Source: SLJK01 sp964567295 (GTDB lineage Bacteria > Bacillota > Dethiobacteria > DTU022 > UBA8154). From it: DNA of 64,000 bases. The translations under genes and the position numbers were made by a program. Shown in pieces: positions 1 through 9,395 of this stretch; position 1 is the stretch's first letter; every line of letters begins with the position of its first letter. The DNA is taken from positions 1 through 64,000 of the forward strand of contig CAZMLU010000002.1 in NCBI GenBank assembly GCA_964567295.1, in the 5' to 3' direction. The notes beneath the pieces are model-generated. The model ran no database searches and was not told the DNA's origin. It worked only from the letters and a program-made list of their open reading frames with translations.

Positions 1-1535
1 CCGATTTCAGGTATACTTACGGGGACTTTTACCGGAGAGTATGCAAACTGGCTAACGTTTTAAAGCAATTAGGCGTTAAGAAAGGAGACGTAATCGGTAC
101 CTTTGCGTGGAACACCCACCGCCACATGGAAATCTATTTTGCCGTGATGTGCAGCGGGGCTGTGCTACATACTTTAAACGTTCGCCTTTTCTCTGATCAT
201 CTCAATCACATAGTTAACCATGCAGAAGATAAAATTATATTTGCGGATGAGGACTTGCTGCCATCACTGGAAGAAGTAGCCGACCGCTTGAAGACAGTGG
301 AAAACTTTGTAGTCCTGACCGATAAAGAGGAACCGCCAAGCAGCAGTCTTTCACCCCTACTTCACTATGAGAAGCTGCTGGAAGATGCGGCGGAAGAGTT
401 TGTCTTTCCAGGAGATCTGGATGAAAATGCTCCAGCCGCATTATGCTATACCTCTGCAACTACCGGCCTTCCCAAAGGCGTTCGCTATACTCACCGCTCC
501 CTTTTTCTGCATGCTCTAACCCTTTGTACCCCTGATGCCATAGGTATCTCTGAAAAAGATACCATACTGGCTGTCGTCCCCATGTTTCACGTTTTTTCCT
601 GGGGTTTTCCTTTTGCGGCAGCGCTGACGGGAGCCAGGATAATCCTACCCGGAAGGGATCTCTCCGCTCCCACTTTATGCCGCCTCATAGAGCAGGAGAA
701 AACAACCCTGATCGCAGGAGTCCCCACAATCTGGATTAATCTCTATCAGCACCTGGAAAGCGGCGCCAGTTATGACCTGAGCAGTCTGCGCTATATTTTA
801 AACGGGGGCGCTCCCATTTCTAAGTCACTGGTAGAAAACCTGGAGAAAAAACACGAACTAACCGTGCGTGGCACCTGCGGCATGACAGAAGCTACCCCTG
901 TAGTATTGACCTGCCCACTGAAGAGCTACCTTGAAAAAGAACTGAATGATGAGCAAAAATTCGCTCTTAAAGCTAAACAAGGGCTCTTACTGCCCGGTCT
1001 GGAAATGAAGGTAGTCAACGATAACGGTAAAGAGATAAGATGGGACGGCAAAGAAATGGGAGAGCTTTTGTTAAAAGGTCCCTGGATAGCCTCCGAGTAT
1101 TATAAGGACCCCGAAAGAAGCTCTGAGACTTTCAAAGATGGGTGGTATCATTCAGGAGATATCGTCACTGTGGATGAAGAAGGATATGTACTCGTCCAGG
1201 ACAGGTCAAAAGACCTGGTTAAAAGCGGCGGCGAATGGATCTCTTCCGTGGACCTGGAAAATAATATTATGGCCCACCCAGCCGTAATAGAGGCAGCGGT
1301 AGTCGCCGTTCCCAATGAAAAATGGGGAGAAAGACCTCTTGCCTGCGTAGTGCTAAAAGATGCTGAGAAGGAAAAGCTCTCGGCTAAAGACATCAGAGCT
1401 TTTTTAGAAGGCAAAGTAGCCAAATGGTGGATGCCTGATCAAGTATATTTTATTGATGAAGTGCCCAAAACAAGCGTGGGTAAGTTCGACAAAAAAAGGC
1501 TGCGCGAACAATTTACAAGCGGCCAATTGGGCTAA
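1..1535 (+). CDS. Acyl-CoA synthetase (AMP-forming), 5'-truncated by window edge
   Basis: The open frame runs from position 3 without a stop, so the start lies outside the window; the first in-window ATG (126) is internal. The protein is an ANL-superfamily adenylate-forming enzyme that would activate a carboxylic acid with ATP and CoA. The phosphate-binding loop is seen as YTSATTGLPKGV, the hinge region as GWYHSGDI, and the C-terminal catalytic lysine region as SVGKFDKKRLR. It resembles medium-chain fatty-acid or related acyl-CoA ligases; the chain length it uses cannot be told from sequence. It converges on the beta-oxidation operon, so it may supply that operon's acyl-CoA substrate (inference). 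Confidence 0.93.
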   Translation, partial: DFRYTYGDFYRRVCKLANVLKQLGVKKGDVIGTFAWNTHRHMEIYFAVMCSGAVLHTLNVRLFSDHLNHIVNHAEDKIIFADEDLLPSLEEVADRLKTVENFVVLTDKEEPPSSSLSPLLHYEKLLEDAAEEFVFPGDLDENAPAALCYTSATTGLPKGVRYTHRSLFLHALTLCTPDAIGISEKDTILAVVPMFHVFSWGFPFAAALTGARIILPGRDLSAPTLCRLIEQEKTTLIAGVPTIWINLYQHLESGASYDLSSLRYILNGGAPISKSLVENLEKKHELTVRGTCGMTEATPVVLTCPLKSYLEKELNDEQKFALKAKQGLLLPGLEMKVVNDNGKEIRWDGKEMGELLLKGPWIASEYYKDPERSSETFKDGWYHSGDIVTVDEEGYVLVQDRSKDLVKSGGEWISSVDLENNIMAHPAVIEAAVVAVPNEKWGERPLACVVLKDAEKEKLSAKDIRAFLEGKVAKWWMPDQVYFIDEVPKTSVGKFDKKRLREQFTSGQLG

Positions 1536-1552
1536 AGTACCTCTAATGAATG

Positions 1553-1587
1553 AAGGGACGCGGGGACTTGTTCCTCCTGCGTCCCTT
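1553..1587. repeat. GC-rich inverted repeat between convergent genes
   Basis: Perfect 9-bp arms (AAGGGACGC at 1553-1561 and GCGTCCCTT at 1579-1587) enclose 17 bases. It lies between the 3' ends of the acyl-CoA synthetase and the crotonase. No strong T-run follows on either side, so it is either a weak bidirectional terminator or a dispersed palindromic element. No second copy was noticed in this window. Confidence 0.55.
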
Positions 1588-1591
1588 ATAG

Positions 1592-2371
1592 CTATCTCCC
1601 TTTGTAGGAAGGCTTGCGTTTCTCCAGGAAAGCAGCTACTCCCTCTTTCTTATCCTCCGTAGCACAGGCAAGGGCATGGAGATAAGATTCGTGAGCCATC
1701 CCCTCGTTGAGCCCCATTTCCATAGAGCGATTTACGGCCTCCTTGGCATACTGAATAGCCAATGGAGATTTGGAAACAATGGTGCCAGCCATTTTTTTGG
1801 CTTCATCCATAAGCTCTTCGCGGGTCACCACCTTATTGACAAGTCCGATGCCGTAAGCTTCTTCTGCATCAACCATACGCGCTGTAAGGACCATCTCCAT
1901 AGCTCTACCAAAACCTACTATCCTGGGCAACCTCTGAGTTGCACCATCGCCGGGTATGATACCCAGGTTCACCTCTGGAGAACCCATTTTGGCATTTGTG
2001 GAAGCAATACGAAGCGTGCAGGCCAGGGCCGTTTCAAGCCCGGCTCCAAGGGCAAAACCGTTTATAGCAGCAATAACAGGTTTAGGCATCTCCTGCAGCA
2101 TGTTTAGAACTTCCTGGCGCCTGCGTGTCTGGGAACGCCCCAGCACAAAGTCCCTTTCCTGGACTTCCTTGATATCGGCGCCAGCCATAAAGGCTTTTTC
2201 ACCTTCCCCGGTAATAATCAGTGCCCTTACCTCATCATCCTTCTCAGCCTCAGTAAAGACCTGGGCAAATTCTTCTACCAGTGCGTTATTCATAGCATTC
2301 ATCACTTCGGGGCGATTGATGGTTACGATGGCCAAGGGGAGTTCTTTTTCATATCTTATATATTGATACAT
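1592..2371 (-). CDS. Enoyl-CoA hydratase (crotonase family)
   Basis: 259 residues, usual for single-domain crotonases, which hydrate trans-2-enoyl-CoA (for example crotonyl-CoA) to the 3-hydroxyacyl-CoA. The first oxyanion-hole segment AFMAGADIKE and the second NGFALGAGLETALAC are both visible, and the C-terminal region has the family's typical helices. The start is ATG with AAAGGAGGAAGAG upstream. It is the last gene of the minus-strand unit thiolase, hydroxyacyl-CoA dehydrogenase, acyl-CoA dehydrogenase, crotonase, which fits a butyrate/beta-oxidation module. Direction in vivo (oxidation or butyrate formation) is not decided by sequence. Confidence 0.93.
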   Translation of the reverse strand: MYQYIRYEKELPLAIVTINRPEVMNAMNNALVEEFAQVFTEAEKDDEVRALIITGEGEKAFMAGADIKEVQERDFVLGRSQTRRRQEVLNMLQEMPKPVIAAINGFALGAGLETALACTLRIASTNAKMGSPEVNLGIIPGDGATQRLPRIVGFGRAMEMVLTARMVDAEEAYGIGLVNKVVTREELMDEAKKMAGTIVSKSPLAIQYAKEAVNRSMEMGLNEGMAHESYLHALACATEDKKEGVAAFLEKRKPSYKGR

Positions 2372-2407
2372 ATTGCTCTTCCTCCTTTAAAATTATCTGA
2401 AATGAGC

Positions 2408-2445
2408 AGGAGAAAGGGGAAAAGGATTCTTTTCCCCTTTCTCCT
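2408..2445. repeat. Perfect 17-bp hairpin inside the beta-oxidation operon
   Basis: Two perfect 17-bp arms (2408-2424 and 2429-2445) flank a 4-base loop GATT. One arm is entirely purine (starts AGGAGAAAGGGG) and the other entirely pyrimidine. It sits between the acyl-CoA dehydrogenase stop and the crotonase ribosome binding site and has no T-run, so it looks more like an mRNA processing or stability element than a terminator (inference). Confidence 0.75.
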
Positions 2446-2475
2446 TAACTCAATAAGGAAAATTAAGCTGAATAG

Positions 2476-3630
2476 TTACACAAAAGCGGAAATTCCCAGC
2501 TCCGTGTTTCCGATAATTAGCTGCTGGATTTGGGAAGTGCCTTCGTAAAGAGTGTTAATGCGGGAATCACGGTACATCCTTTCCAGGGGATATTCCCCGG
2601 AGAAACTATAGCCGCCCAATACTTGCATAGCATTGTAACAAACCCTATTGACCATTTCACCACAAAAGTACTTAGCCATGCAGGTTTCCCTGGTGTTAGG
2701 CACACCCTTGTTCTTAAGGAAACCAGCTCTCCAGACCATCATCCTACCCATCTCTACATCCATGATCATATTTGCGAGCAATCCCTGCACCAACTGGTGC
2801 CCACCTATGGGCTTGCCAAACTGAACTCTTTCCTTAGCATAATTTTTAGCGATATCGTAAGCCGCCTGGGCAGTGCCAACACAGCCCGCAGAGACTGTAA
2901 AACGAGCATTATCCAAAGCAGACATGGCCACCGCAAACCCTTTGCCTTCCGGCCCTAGCATCTGATCCTTATGGACACGGACACCATCCATATTTATCTC
3001 ACCAGTATCCTGAGCTCGCAGACCAATTTTTTCATGAATGGGCTGTGGCTTAAAGCCCGGGGTATCTTTATCAACCAGGAAAGCAGTAATACCTTTAGCA
3101 CCCTTTTCCTTATCGGTCTTGGCAAATATTATAGATACATCAGAAGTACTGGCATGAGTAATCCACATCTTGTTACCGTTTAGGATATAGTAATCTCCGT
3201 CTTTTTCCGCAGTGCTGGTCATCCCAGCTGCATTGCTACCGGAATCCGGCTCGGTAAGGCCGTAGCAACCAAAAGATTCGCCCAGAGCTATAGGGGGAAC
3301 ATACTTTTGCTTCTGCTCTTCAGTGCCCCACTTCAAAATAGTCTTGGCTACCAGGGAAATATTAACGGAATAGCTGCCCCGCATGGAAGAACACCCGTAA
3401 CCCAGCTCCTCTGCAACAATAGCGTGGGAATGAAAGTCCATACCACTTCCTTCATATTCCTCGGGGATAGCAGTTCCGATTACGCCCAACTCCCCAAGCT
3501 TTTCCCAGACATCCATGGGAAACCTTTCTTCTATGTCCCACTCTTTGGCTTTAGGGGTGATTTCATTGGCAACAAAATCGCGTACCATCTTTTGTACTGC
3601 TTGTTGTTCAGAATCCAATTCAAAATTCAC
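2476..3630 (-). CDS. Acyl-CoA dehydrogenase (short-chain/butyryl type)
   Basis: FAD-dependent acyl-CoA dehydrogenase, about 384 residues, which forms the trans-2 double bond and passes electrons to ETF or an equivalent. The catalytic-base region reads LYEGTSQIQ, as in short-chain enzymes, and the substrate/FAD segments CYGLTEPDSGSN and MWITHASTSD are present. An upstream TTG (3648) keeps the frame open, but GGAGGTG lies inside that extension and is 11 bases before the GTG at 3630, so 3630 is preferred; the protein then begins MNFELDSEQQ. It sits between hydroxyacyl-CoA dehydrogenase and crotonase genes. No etfAB is in the window, so its electron acceptor genes are elsewhere. Confidence 0.93.
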   Translation of the reverse strand: MNFELDSEQQAVQKMVRDFVANEITPKAKEWDIEERFPMDVWEKLGELGVIGTAIPEEYEGSGMDFHSHAIVAEELGYGCSSMRGSYSVNISLVAKTILKWGTEEQKQKYVPPIALGESFGCYGLTEPDSGSNAAGMTSTAEKDGDYYILNGNKMWITHASTSDVSIIFAKTDKEKGAKGITAFLVDKDTPGFKPQPIHEKIGLRAQDTGEINMDGVRVHKDQMLGPEGKGFAVAMSALDNARFTVSAGCVGTAQAAYDIAKNYAKERVQFGKPIGGHQLVQGLLANMIMDVEMGRMMVWRAGFLKNKGVPNTRETCMAKYFCGEMVNRVCYNAMQVLGGYSFSGEYPLERMYRDSRINTLYEGTSQIQQLIIGNTELGISAFV

Positions 3631-3677
3631 TTTTTTACGCACCTCCAATTTTTTTTTAGAATAAAGGGCTTTTTTTC

Positions 3678-4562
3678 TTACTTCAGCGTCATGGGAGCCG
3701 GGGGATCCTGAGTATAATCGTAGAATCCTTTGCCACTCTTCCGGCCCAGATACCCGGCATGAACCATTTTCTCCAATAGATAACAGGGGCGATAACGGGC
3801 GTCACCCAACTTTTCGTAAAGGGTTCTGGTCTTGGCCAGATGCGTATCTATACCAATCAAGTCAATAAGCGCCAGTGGACCCATGGGCTGGTTTGAACCC
3901 ATCTGCAGCGCTTTGTCAATGTCATCAACTCCGCCTATCCCCTCTTCTAAGACCCATACTGCCTCGTTGAGAAGGGCAGCCAAAACACGGCTGGCTATGC
4001 CTGCGATACCCTCTTTGTAGGTAACAACGGGCTCTTTACCCAGGAACTCAGCAAATTCGCGTGTTTTCTCCACCATGGCAGGGTCGCTGGCAACGCCGGG
4101 CATAATTTCTACAAGCCTCATAACCACGGCCGGATTAAAAAAGTGCATGCCTACCACACGGCCAGGATCCTTAACAGCAGATGCGATCTCAGAGATGCCG
4201 CAGGCAGTGGTATTGGTAGCCAGAACTACTCCAGGCTTGGCATAACCTTCCAGTTCAGCAAATGTATCTTGCTTGAGCTTAACATTCTCGACAATAGCCT
4301 CAATAATAAAATCCGCGTTCGCTGCTTCTTTTCTATCGGTAGTGGTCTTAATGCGACCCAACAGCTCTTTGACTTCCTCAGAAGTCATTTTGCCCTTTTC
4401 TACCCTCTTATTCAAAATTTTCTCGATGCCGCTCACACTGCGCTCTAGGATGTCATCATTGATATCTACAAGTATAACGTTCAAACCTTTCTGAGCCATG
4501 AGATGGGCTATACCTGCCCCCATAATACCTGCACCTAACACAAAACCAGTCTTAATTTCCAT
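3678..4562 (-). CDS. 3-hydroxyacyl-CoA (3-hydroxybutyryl-CoA) dehydrogenase
   Basis: About 294 residues, the normal size of a monofunctional enzyme that interconverts 3-hydroxyacyl-CoA and 3-oxoacyl-CoA with NAD(P). The N-terminal Rossmann loop reads GAGIMGAGIAHLMAQKG and the family signature HFFNPAVVMRLVEI is present near residue 140. The start at 4562 follows GAGAGGAGG with good spacing; an in-frame ATG-like extension to 4583 would place that site inside the gene. It is the second gene of the thiolase-led operon. The C-terminal domain (GLLALIDLIG-like dimer region, FYDY end) looks complete. Confidence 0.94.
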   Translation of the reverse strand: MEIKTGFVLGAGIMGAGIAHLMAQKGLNVILVDINDDILERSVSGIEKILNKRVEKGKMTSEEVKELLGRIKTTTDRKEAANADFIIEAIVENVKLKQDTFAELEGYAKPGVVLATNTTACGISEIASAVKDPGRVVGMHFFNPAVVMRLVEIMPGVASDPAMVEKTREFAEFLGKEPVVTYKEGIAGIASRVLAALLNEAVWVLEEGIGGVDDIDKALQMGSNQPMGPLALIDLIGIDTHLAKTRTLYEKLGDARYRPCYLLEKMVHAGYLGRKSGKGFYDYTQDPPAPMTLK

Positions 4563-4627
4563 AATAGCAATTCCTCCTCTCAAAATACTTTTTTCCTATA
4601 CCTGCCTCTACACCCAACGGCAAGGCT

Positions 4628-5812
4628 TTAACTCAACCTCTCAATTATCACGGCAAGACCCTGTCCGCCACCCACACAAGCACTGGTAAGACCCATGGTC
4701 TTGTTGAGGGACTTCAGGGAGTACAGGTTAGTTGCTATAAGCTTAGTACCTGTTGCCCCCACGGGATGCCCGAGAGCAATAGCGCCACCAAAGGGGTTGA
4801 CAAGGTCACGATTAAGATTTAATTCTTTTTCGCAGGCCAGGTATTGAGCAGCAAAAGCCTCATTAAGCTCGATAAGCTCAATATCTTCCAGCTTCAAACC
4901 CGCTTTTTCCAGGGCTTTGGGAATGGCCACTGCAGGGCCGATCCCCATATATTTAGGATCTACACCCGCTGCTGCATAGCCCCGTATTGCTGCCAGTGGA
5001 GTCAATCCCAAAGACTTGGCCTTCTCTTCAGACATGATTACCATGGCCGAGCCACAGTCAGAAAGAGCACAGCTGTTTCCAGCTGTTACGCTCCCCCCAT
5101 CTTTCTTGAAAACCGGGGGCAACTTGCCCATTTTTTCTAAAGAAACTTCGGCACGAGGAATCTCTTCTTCCTCAACAACGGCTGTTCCCTTTTTTTGCTT
5201 AACTTCTACTGGTACAACCTCTTCCTTGAAGCGCCCTTCTTCCCTGGCTTTTACCGCTTTCTGATGGCTCTCCAGGGCAAAGGCATCCTGTTCTTGGCGG
5301 CTGATGTTGTATTTCTCCACCAGGAGCTCCGCGGTATCACCCATAAACATCCCGGCCAATGAACACATGAAGCCATCCTTATGAAGACCGTCATAAGCTG
5401 GAAAATCCCACATACGGGCCCCCCATCGTGCTTGAGGGATCAAGTAAGGAACATTAGAAGCAGATTCTGTACCTCCTACAACAACTACATCCTGATCACC
5501 GCACATAATACCCCGGCACCCCTCAATAAGGGCTTGCATGCTTGAGGCACAGCGCACATTGATGGTATAGGCGGGCACATCAACGGGAAGGCCGCCCTTT
5601 ACTGATGAAATACGTGCCACATTAGGTCCGATGCCTGCCTGCCACCCACATCCAAAAACCAATTGGTCCACTTCTTCGCCCGGAATTCCGGCTCTTTTCA
5701 TAGCTTCATTAACCACTATTGCGCCAAGTTCAGGAGCACCAAGGCTGCTAAGGCTGCCACCAAACCGACCGGCAATAGTTCTCACTGCACTTACAATCAC
5801 TGGATTTTTCAT
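4628..5812 (-). CDS. Acetyl-CoA acetyltransferase (thiolase)
   Basis: 394 residues, full length for type II thiolase, which condenses or cleaves acetoacetyl-CoA/3-oxoacyl-CoA. The acylated cysteine is in [14 protein letters not shown], the NEAFAAQ and GHPVGATG motifs provide the active-site histidines, and the second cysteine is in [10 protein letters not shown]. First gene of the minus-strand beta-oxidation operon. The leader is unusual: the good site AAAGGAGG ends about 32 bases before the ATG, with a 7-bp hairpin between them; a GGGG closer to the start may serve instead. Fusion or truncation is not seen. Confidence 0.94.
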   Translation of the reverse strand: MKNPVIVSAVRTIAGRFGGSLSSLGAPELGAIVVNEAMKRAGIPGEEVDQLVFGCGWQAGIGPNVARISSVKGGLPVDVPAYTINVRCASSMQALIEGCRGIMCGDQDVVVVGGTESASNVPYLIPQARWGARMWDFPAYDGLHKDGFMCSLAGMFMGDTAELLVEKYNISRQEQDAFALESHQKAVKAREEGRFKEEVVPVEVKQKKGTAVVEEEEIPRAEVSLEKMGKLPPVFKKDGGSVTAGNSCALSDCGSAMVIMSEEKAKSLGLTPLAAIRGYAAAGVDPKYMGIGPAVAIPKALEKAGLKLEDIELIELNEAFAAQYLACEKELNLNRDLVNPFGGAIALGHPVGATGTKLIATNLYSLKSLNKTMGLTSACVGGGQGLAVIIERLS

Positions 5813-5821
5813 AAATTACCC

Positions 5822-5849
5822 CGAAAGAATGCTCTTTCGAGTTGCCTCC
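5822..5849 (-). promoter_or_regulatory. Distant ribosome binding site plus hairpin before thiolase start
   Basis: On the minus strand AAAGGAGG (GGAGG at 5849-5845) is followed by CGAAAGA, loop GCAT, TCTTTCG (5839-5822), then GGGGTAATTT and the ATG at 5812. Folding of the hairpin would bring the strong site near the start codon. The arms are perfect over 7 bp. A role in translation is inferred only. Confidence 0.5.
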
Positions 5850-6115
5850 TTTCGATAATAAAAGTATTTTCAATAAAAACATGTCTTTACTGTGAAAAAA
5901 GATTAAAGACAACCAGATATTGATGATAATAACATATAGCTTCTTTAAAGTATTGGCTATCTCCCATATTTGGGAAACCAAGTTGTGGTTTTATACCCCC
6001 TTTCAGTCTTCGCTGCTCTGTAGCATATTCTCCTTTTCTTGGCAAGATCCCTTTTTCAGAAATTATTTTATTATTCAATCTTTTTTCCTCCTAAAAGTAA
6101 CAAATATAAAAAAAT
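5850..6115. other. Intergenic stretch upstream of thiolase operon, no gene seen
   Basis: AT-rich sequence between the thiolase leader and the hisG terminator hairpin. It should hold the promoter of the beta-oxidation operon but no convincing -35/-10 pair could be fixed by eye. Short open frames here have no recognisable content and poor initiation sites. Confidence 0.4.
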
Positions 6116-6143
6116 AAATACATGGAAACAGTTCCATGTATTT
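6106..6143 (-). terminator. Probable rho-independent terminator downstream of hisG
   Basis: Perfect 12-bp arms AAATACATGGAA (6116-6127) and TTCCATGTATTT (6132-6143) with a 4-base loop. Read on the minus strand, the hairpin is followed by a T-rich run (ATTTTTTTATATTT). It lies beyond the 3' end of hisG, but the assembly gap at 6158-6257 is in between, so the true distance is unknown. Confidence 0.6.
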
Positions 6144-6277
6144 ACAAGGTATTTACANNNNNNNNNNNNNNNNNNNNNNNNNNNNNNNNNNNNNNNNNNN
6201 NNNNNNNNNNNNNNNNNNNNNNNNNNNNNNNNNNNNNNNNNNNNNNNNNNNNNNNNNGTATTTACAAGGTATTTACA
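6138..6277. other. 100-N assembly gap with identical 20-bp flanks
   Basis: Positions 6158-6257 are exactly 100 N. The 20 bases before (6138-6157) and after (6258-6277) are identical: GTATTTACAAGGTATTTACA, itself a near-tandem 11-mer. Such identical edges suggest overlapping contig ends, or a collapsed short tandem repeat, rather than a real 100-bp unknown segment. Confidence 0.85.
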
Positions 6278-6388
6278 GAAATATAGTGGTAGCAAAAGTG
6301 AACATAGTATAATTCAAGAAGGGCTACCCAAAAAATCAACGAAAGCAAGAAGGCATCAATCCAATAACCAGCAGAACAGCAAAAATTT

Positions 6389-7261
6389 TTAGGGTATAAT
6401 TTTGTTCAACGCATATTCTATAATTCCTTCCGCCCCAGCTTCTTTGAGCTTGGTGGCCATCTCCCGTACCGTCTTTTCATCTATAACCGTTTCCACCGCT
6501 ACCCAATCGTCTTCATACAAGTCTGATATAGTAGGCTTTCGCAGGGCTGGAAGTAAAGCTAAGACCTTTTCCAAATTTCCTTTGCTGACATTCATTTTCA
6601 ATCCTACTTTTTCCTCAGCCATTAGGGCACCTCTCAACAGCGTCACCATCTGCTCGATTTTCCTTTTTTTCCAGGTTGATTTCCAGCTTTCCCTGTTAGC
6701 TATGAAACGCGGAGTTGACTCCAAGATAGTCTCCACAATGCGCAAATTATTGGCTTTTAACGATCTCCCGGTCTCCGTAAGCTCTGCAATAGCGTCTACC
6801 AGGGTAGGCGGTTTCACCTCGGTGGCACCCCAGGAAAACTCTACTGAAGCTTCTACTTTATTCTCCAGCAAGAATTGTCGGGTCACTTCTACCAGTTCAG
6901 TGGCAATTTTTTTCCCCTGAAGATCAGTGACTGTTCTTATAGAGGAATCCTTAGGAACAGCAAGAACAAGTTTGACCGGCCTCAAACCTTGTTTGGAATA
7001 ATTCATATCAGCTACTTCTACTACATCAGCACCGGTCTCTGTAATCCAATCCTTCCCAGAAATGCCAGCATCTAGAACCCCTTCCATGGTATAACGAGGA
7101 ATTTCTTGCGCCCTAATAAGAATACACTCTATCTCTTCATCATCTATATAAGGAAAATAGGAGCGCTCGTTAACGTAAATATTATACCCGGCCTTTTTCA
7201 AGATTTCAATTGTAGTTTTTTGCAGGCTTCCCGCAGGCAGCCCAAGAGTTAACTTTTCCAT
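6389..7261 (-). CDS. hisG: ATP phosphoribosyltransferase, long form
   Basis: About 290 residues. HisG joins ATP and PRPP in the first step of histidine synthesis. The N-terminus [14 protein letters not shown] matches the family's start, and the middle [17 protein letters not shown] and [15 protein letters not shown] segments match the catalytic domains. Length and the C-terminal ACT-like segment ([18 protein letters not shown]) indicate the long, HisZ-independent form. Starts at 7273 and 7261 are both possible: GAGGAGG is 2 bases before the first ATG and 14 before the second; 7261 fits the family. No other his gene is adjacent and it has its own promoter, so it is an orphan here. Confidence 0.92.
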   Translation of the reverse strand: MEKLTLGLPAGSLQKTTIEILKKAGYNIYVNERSYFPYIDDEEIECILIRAQEIPRYTMEGVLDAGISGKDWITETGADVVEVADMNYSKQGLRPVKLVLAVPKDSSIRTVTDLQGKKIATELVEVTRQFLLENKVEASVEFSWGATEVKPPTLVDAIAELTETGRSLKANNLRIVETILESTPRFIANRESWKSTWKKRKIEQMVTLLRGALMAEEKVGLKMNVSKGNLEKVLALLPALRKPTISDLYEDDWVAVETVIDEKTVREMATKLKEAGAEGIIEYALNKIIP

Positions 7262-7299
7262 TTCTATCCTCATAACCTCCTCGACACTTATTCCCGTCA

Positions 7300-7328
7300 A
7301 TTATAACAAGAAGGCTCCAGGAAAACAA
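7300..7328 (-). promoter_or_regulatory. Sigma-A-type promoter of hisG
   Basis: Minus strand TTGTTT (7328-7323), 17-base spacer, TATAAT (7305-7300). The predicted transcript would have a leader of only about 20-30 bases before the hisG start, leaving no room for an attenuator. Confidence 0.65.
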
Positions 7329-7546
7329 TACACTTAGGATAGTGCATAAAGTGTTCCACAGCTATTTTTGCCTCATTATATTCCTGGCAATAATAAAAGC
7401 GGGGGATAAATAAGCTCTTTTCCATCCTCACGATTTGGATATTCTGGGAAAAGATTAACAGACCTTAACCCACCGATAAGCATCCTTCATAGCTCAAGAA
7501 GGTTTAGAAAGCATTCTGACTTATATCCCTTGCAGCTTCAATTTAC

Positions 7547-8911
7547 TTATTCAGGTTTTGGGTAACCCTCTAACACTTTTACAGCTTCCCGAATCTCTTC
7601 TTCGGGCATGTGGTAATCGGTCAACCGTCCTTCCTGGTAAGCATCATAACCGCTAAGATCCAATAGACCGTGACCGCTCAGATTGAATAATATATTCTTG
7701 CTTTTACCTTCTTCCTTTGCCTTTAACGCTTCCTGTATAACAGCGGCAATGGCGTGATTCGTTTCAGGAGCACAGATAATACCCTGGGTGCGGGCAAAAA
7801 TTATCCCCGCTTCATAGCTCTGCAGTTGATCGTAAGCCCTGGGTTCAACCAATTTATCCCTCACCAGCTGGCTTACCAGGGGAGACATACCATGGTACCT
7901 GAGCCCTCCGGCATGTATAGGCTTGGGCAAGAAATTATGACCAAGGGTAAACATCGGTAGAAGGGGAGTGGTAGCAGCCGTATCTCCAAAATCATAAGCA
8001 AAGGGTCCCTTGGTTATAGTAGGACAAGCGGTGGGCTCTACGGCCACAACTGAGAGGTCTTTACCATAAATCTTATCCCTGATGAAAGGAAAGGCGATAC
8101 CGGCAAAATTACTCCCCCCACCCACACATCCAATCACCACATCGGGATATTCCCCGGCAGTTTTCATCTGTTTTTGAGATTCCAGACCGATGATAGTCTG
8201 ATGCAGCATAACATGGTTTAAAACACTGCCCAGGGAATACTTGGTATCATCCGTAGTAACAGCATCCTCGATGGCCTCACTGATAGCAATTCCCAGGCTG
8301 CCTGAACAATCCGGATCTTCCTCCAAGAGTTTCCGGCCAAACTGGGTATCGGGGCTGGGGCTGGGAACACATTTTGCACCCCAGGTTTTCATCATTAACT
8401 GGCGATAAGGCTTTTGTTCATAACTGACCCTTACCATATAAACTTTCAGTTCCAGTCCGAACATGGAACAACCCAGGCTAAGTGCACAACCCCATTGTCC
8501 AGCACCCGTCTCCGTAGACAATCTTTTTATCCCGAAAGCCTTGTTATAGTAGGCCTGAGCTATGGCCGTATTAGGTTTGTGGCTACCCGCCGGGCTCACA
8601 GATTCGTCTTTAAAATAGATTTTTGCCGGAGTTCCAAGGTACTTCTCCAAGGCGGTTGCTCTCTGTAACGGAGTCGGCCTCCACAGCAAAAACTTTTCCA
8701 GAACCTCTTCTGGTATATCGATAAAACGTTCGGTGCTTACCTCCTGCTCAATAAGGTTCATGGGGAAAATGGGGGCAAGATCTTCCGGGCCTACAGGCTG
8801 ACCCGTTGCTGGATTCAAAGGAGGTTGCACAGGTGTAGGCATATCTGCCTGGATATTGTACCACTGCCTGGGAATCTCACTCTCAGCTAAAAATATCTTT
8901 TGTGTTTCCAT
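7547..8911 (-). CDS. trpB2: Tryptophan synthase beta-like protein, TrpB2 type
   Basis: About 454 residues, longer than TrpB1 and matching the TrpB2 group of PLP enzymes that convert indole plus serine (or phosphoserine) to tryptophan without requiring standard TrpA partnership. The PLP lysine is in [16 protein letters not shown], the glycine-rich phosphate loop reads [10 protein letters not shown], and the C-terminal [14 protein letters not shown] is characteristic. No trpA or other trp gene is adjacent. The ATG at 8911 has a weak AGGCAG site; a GTG at 8935 has none. It is preceded by a T-box leader whose likely specifier is the tryptophan codon, so expression should rise when charged tRNA-Trp is scarce. 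Confidence 0.93.
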   Translation of the reverse strand: METQKIFLAESEIPRQWYNIQADMPTPVQPPLNPATGQPVGPEDLAPIFPMNLIEQEVSTERFIDIPEEVLEKFLLWRPTPLQRATALEKYLGTPAKIYFKDESVSPAGSHKPNTAIAQAYYNKAFGIKRLSTETGAGQWGCALSLGCSMFGLELKVYMVRVSYEQKPYRQLMMKTWGAKCVPSPSPDTQFGRKLLEEDPDCSGSLGIAISEAIEDAVTTDDTKYSLGSVLNHVMLHQTIIGLESQKQMKTAGEYPDVVIGCVGGGSNFAGIAFPFIRDKIYGKDLSVVAVEPTACPTITKGPFAYDFGDTAATTPLLPMFTLGHNFLPKPIHAGGLRYHGMSPLVSQLVRDKLVEPRAYDQLQSYEAGIIFARTQGIICAPETNHAIAAVIQEALKAKEEGKSKNILFNLSGHGLLDLSGYDAYQEGRLTDYHMPEEEIREAVKVLEGYPKPE

Positions 8912-9090
8912 AATAATCTGCCTGGTTTTTTGCACTTTTTTTGGCGCAAAGGCTCCCCCTGCCAGGCTTTCCCACTCCTTTCATATTTATATTTGCCTTT
9001 TCGGCATAATTGCAGGGATATATAGGGGAACCTGACTTTCTTCTGCTTTTTCATCCTCAGAAACTCCGTAGAGCACCCAGAAAAAGCAAT

Positions 9091-9390
9091 AAAAAAAACC
9101 TTCGTTCTAAAGGGACGAAGGTCTACTCGCGGTGCCACCCAAATTACCCCATCCGGGGTCACTCTGCAAGGTACGGGAACAAAAACAATCTTCCGATACC
9201 CCTTTCTTTTAACGGTGAAACTCCGTCCTCTCCTACTCCCAGCTTCGGAGAGGCACCTCAGGGATCCATTCAACCAGCAGTTTTGGTACCGGACTCTCAG
9301 CATCAGACCTAACGGTCATCAGACCGGCTCTCTAAACCATCTTCCTGGACTACTACTTCCCTTCACTGGCTCTTTTCTTTTCCAAATTTG
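9091..9390 (-). ncRNA. T-box leader, probable tRNA-Trp specificity
   Basis: The T-box core GGGTGGCACCGCG is present on the minus strand (about 9142-9128) and is directly followed by a terminator: ACCTTCGT and ACGAAGGT arms (9122-9099) with a run of eight T. Upstream Stem I sequence contains AGAGAGCCGG and, near its 3' side, GAATGGATCC, in which TGG (9268-9266) is a good candidate specifier codon. The downstream gene is trpB2, which agrees with a tryptophan specifier. The T-box and terminator calls are direct; the exact specifier register needs a covariance alignment. Confidence 0.93.
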
Positions 9391-9395
9391 CTAAA

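Noticed and set aside
6138..6277. Repeats at the gap taken as a CRISPR array edge (a Cas6 gene is in the window)
   Set aside because: The unit is an 11-mer, too short for a CRISPR repeat, with no spacer pattern on either side, and cas6 is 8 kb away.
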